Below, in pieces: positions 62,101 through 62,500 of a DNA stretch of 62,500 nucleotides. The stretch's first letter is position 1, and each line of letters begins with the position of its first letter. The position numbers and the translations under genes are program-made. A model generated the notes under the pieces. The model was not told the DNA's origin, searched no databases, and was given only the letters and a program-made list of their open reading frames with translations. The DNA is from Paratrimastix pyriformis (lineage: Eukaryota > Preaxostyla > Paratrimastigidae): NCBI GenBank assembly GCA_027972325.1, contig JAPMOS010000108.1, forward strand, positions 1-62,500, read 5' to 3'.

Positions 62101-62308
62101 GGATGATTGGATGATGATGATTGGATGATTGGATGATGATGATTGGATGATTGGATGATTGGATGATGATTGGCTGCACGGCCAGGGGGACGACATCACC
62201 CGGCTGACGAACGTGATGGACGACATCATCACCGAGCTGGCCACCATCCAGGAGGTCGTCGTCACGGACTGCTTCGGGTCTGTCCCACCATCACGCATCA
62301 TCATCACC

Positions 62309-62383
<75 letters not shown>

Positions 62384-62500
62384 GTCCAGTCACGGGCAGA
62401 CACGCTCGCACATCATCACCATCAGCATCATCAGCATCAGCACCATCAGCATCATCAGCACCATCAGCAGCAGCAGCAGCAGCAACAACAACATCATCAT
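59673..62500 (+). CDS. SEC6: SEC6/EXOC3, exocyst subunit (5' exon unresolved, 3' end outside window)
   Basis: Exons supported by homology and frame: 59673-59866 (DPLQEVRDRLHSIADLPQFL, coiled coil AERALTILKESEQKTEELSK), 59915-60056 (LSTICGMCDSVRDGIKGYAI; NLDSVLQQVQKLSKV), 60110-60211 (AHVREMMDEPSNLDMIYKEL), 60555-60677 (QAENEQLAEYFTDIEDLART; FIISLIARMTELAE), 60930-61020 (SPEVVFAMIAVVEHDETYDD), about 61693-61752 (SRDAVDEKINQQVDEVLK) and 62186-62277 (ITRLTNVMDDIITELATIQE). This matches the SEC6 N-terminus and Sec6/Exoc3 domain start, including the 'YFEDVDR-W/ SPQTLV-RVVE' region of plant SEC6. Exocyst tethers secretory vesicles at the plasma membrane. Donors: GTCTC, GTCCG, GTCGG, GTCTG, GTCCG, GTCGG, GTCTG. 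The join between 61020 and 61693 does not close, so an exon there is missed. Confidence 0.85.
61986..62166. repeat. (GATGAT/TGG)n repeat in a SEC6 intron
   Basis: Irregular mixture of gatgat and gattgg units ending 20 bp before the acceptor at 62185. Confidence 0.9.
62318..62500. repeat. (ATC)n then CATCAG/CAG-rich repeats in the last visible SEC6 intron
   Basis: ATC run at about 62,318-62,383, then catcagcaccatcag units and a CAG/CAA tract to the window end. Follows the donor at 62278. Confidence 0.9.

Overview
The window is nuclear DNA from a GC-rich, intron-rich unicellular eukaryote. Almost every gene is cut by short introns, and its recognisable proteins are general eukaryotic ones: SEC23, exocyst SEC6, SPT5, AATF/BFR2, AMPK gamma, RECQ4, an EH-domain endocytic scaffold, a MATE transporter and a secreted metallophosphatase. 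I cannot name the species from the sequence. A free-living protist is the most I would say.

Layout. 1-15,066: two head-to-tail copies of an endonuclease-bearing, non-LTR-like element read on the minus strand. Three ~1.4 kb retroposons sit inside them, each with target-site duplications (B1 7,250-8,660; B2 12,514-13,993; C 1,739-3,165). 15,070-17,215: an unknown minus-strand gene whose promoter, exon 1, intron and start of exon 2 are tandemly triplicated. 17,210-18,400: fragment of a DIRS/Ngaro-like retroelement. 18,400-19,925: low-complexity DNA with no gene I can support. 19,926-62,500: a compact gene block that mostly alternates strand: EPS15-like (-), AATF (+), a proline-rich unknown (+), SPT5 (-), 5'-nucleotidase-like ectoenzyme (+), MATE (-), AMPK gamma (+), SEC23 (-), a BORC-subunit-like coiled coil (+), RECQ4 (-), SEC6 (+, running off the window).

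Two properties of the gene block stand out. First, introns placed by protein homology and frame closure begin GT-pyrimidine, nearly always GTCTG or GTCCG, instead of GTRAGT. Second, divergent neighbours are packed so tightly that start codons overlap in the tetranucleotide CATG (SPT5/nucleotidase and MATE/AMPK gamma), and one convergent pair shares overlapping stops in TTAG. Introns carry long homopolymers and microsatellites with the pyrimidine side almost always on the sense strand.

The genes do not form one pathway. EPS15-like, SEC23, SEC6 and the BORC-like protein are all membrane-traffic factors. AATF serves ribosome biogenesis, SPT5 transcription elongation, RECQ4 replication and repair, and AMPK gamma energy sensing. 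Exon joins were checked only by reading-frame arithmetic and family knowledge; no alignment or expression data were available.
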